5,572 bases of DNA from Geodermatophilaceae bacterium (GTDB lineage: Bacteria; Actinomycetota; Actinomycetes; Mycobacteriales; Geodermatophilaceae). Location of the stretch: the NCBI GenBank assembly GCA_013813215.1, contig JACCSC010000320.1:1-5572 (forward strand), in the 5' to 3' direction. The position numbers were made by a program, and so were the translations under genes. This document shows, piece by piece, positions 5,509-5,572 of this stretch (position 1 is the stretch's first letter; the number at the start of each line of letters is the position of its first letter). Under the pieces are notes generated by a model. That model made no database searches. It was not told the DNA's origin and saw only the letters and a list, made by a program, of their open reading frames with translations.

Positions 5509-5572
5509 AGCGCATGGTGCCGCAGCCGAAGCACGGCAGGCAATGCGCCCTCAGGTGGCACTAGGAGGGCCG

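Noticed and set aside
5492..5560. Cysteine-rich minus-strand stretch (HCLPCFGCGTMRCARCP then stop) overlapping the larB start
   Set aside because: It resembles a zinc-binding tail, but an in-frame TAG at 5561-5563 limits it to 22 codons and no start or ribosome site is seen. It could be the shifted tail of an upstream gene beyond the window.
5547..5570. 6-bp inverted repeat GCCCTC/GAGGGC with a 12-nt loop
   Set aside because: Short stem, large loop and no T-run; expected by chance at this GC content.

Overview
The window is high-GC DNA with GTG starts, tight stop/start overlaps and purine-rich Shine-Dalgarno sites, which fits an actinomycete. The family of the reverse transcriptase would suit Streptomyces- or Micromonospora-like genomes, but the genus is a guess.

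Layout from left to right. (1) 27-2050, plus strand: a two-gene, translationally coupled unit made of a conserved protein of unknown function followed by full-length fumarylacetoacetase (fahA), the last step of tyrosine/homogentisate breakdown. (2) 2064-3617, plus strand: a retron. A ~180-nt non-coding RNA (msr-msd) is bounded by a 20-bp inverted repeat (a1/a2) and starts only 14 nt after the fahA stop. It is followed by a hairpin covering the Shine-Dalgarno site and then by a ~442-residue retron-type reverse transcriptase. The reverse transcriptase keeps its catalytic motifs but is broken by a 1-nt frameshift near 2798-2804. (3) 3630-5508, minus strand, convergent with the retron: larB and larC, which overlap by 4 nt and act in nickel-pincer cofactor synthesis. 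larC is intact. larB carries a 1-nt frameshift near 5462-5469, and a second one close to its start is possible.

The most interesting element is the retron. Its RNA is visible directly as the a1/a2 stem, two clean msr hairpins and an msd arm with a palindromic tip. No accessory effector gene lies beside it on either side. It is squeezed between two ordinary metabolic loci, and the only candidate for an effector or accessory function is the ~110-residue N-terminal extension of the reverse transcriptase itself.

Two (perhaps three) single-base losses, each in or beside a short C or G run and in unrelated genes, raise the possibility that the frameshifts are sequencing errors and not gene decay. 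The intact catalytic residues on both sides of each break support that reading, but the sequence alone cannot decide.
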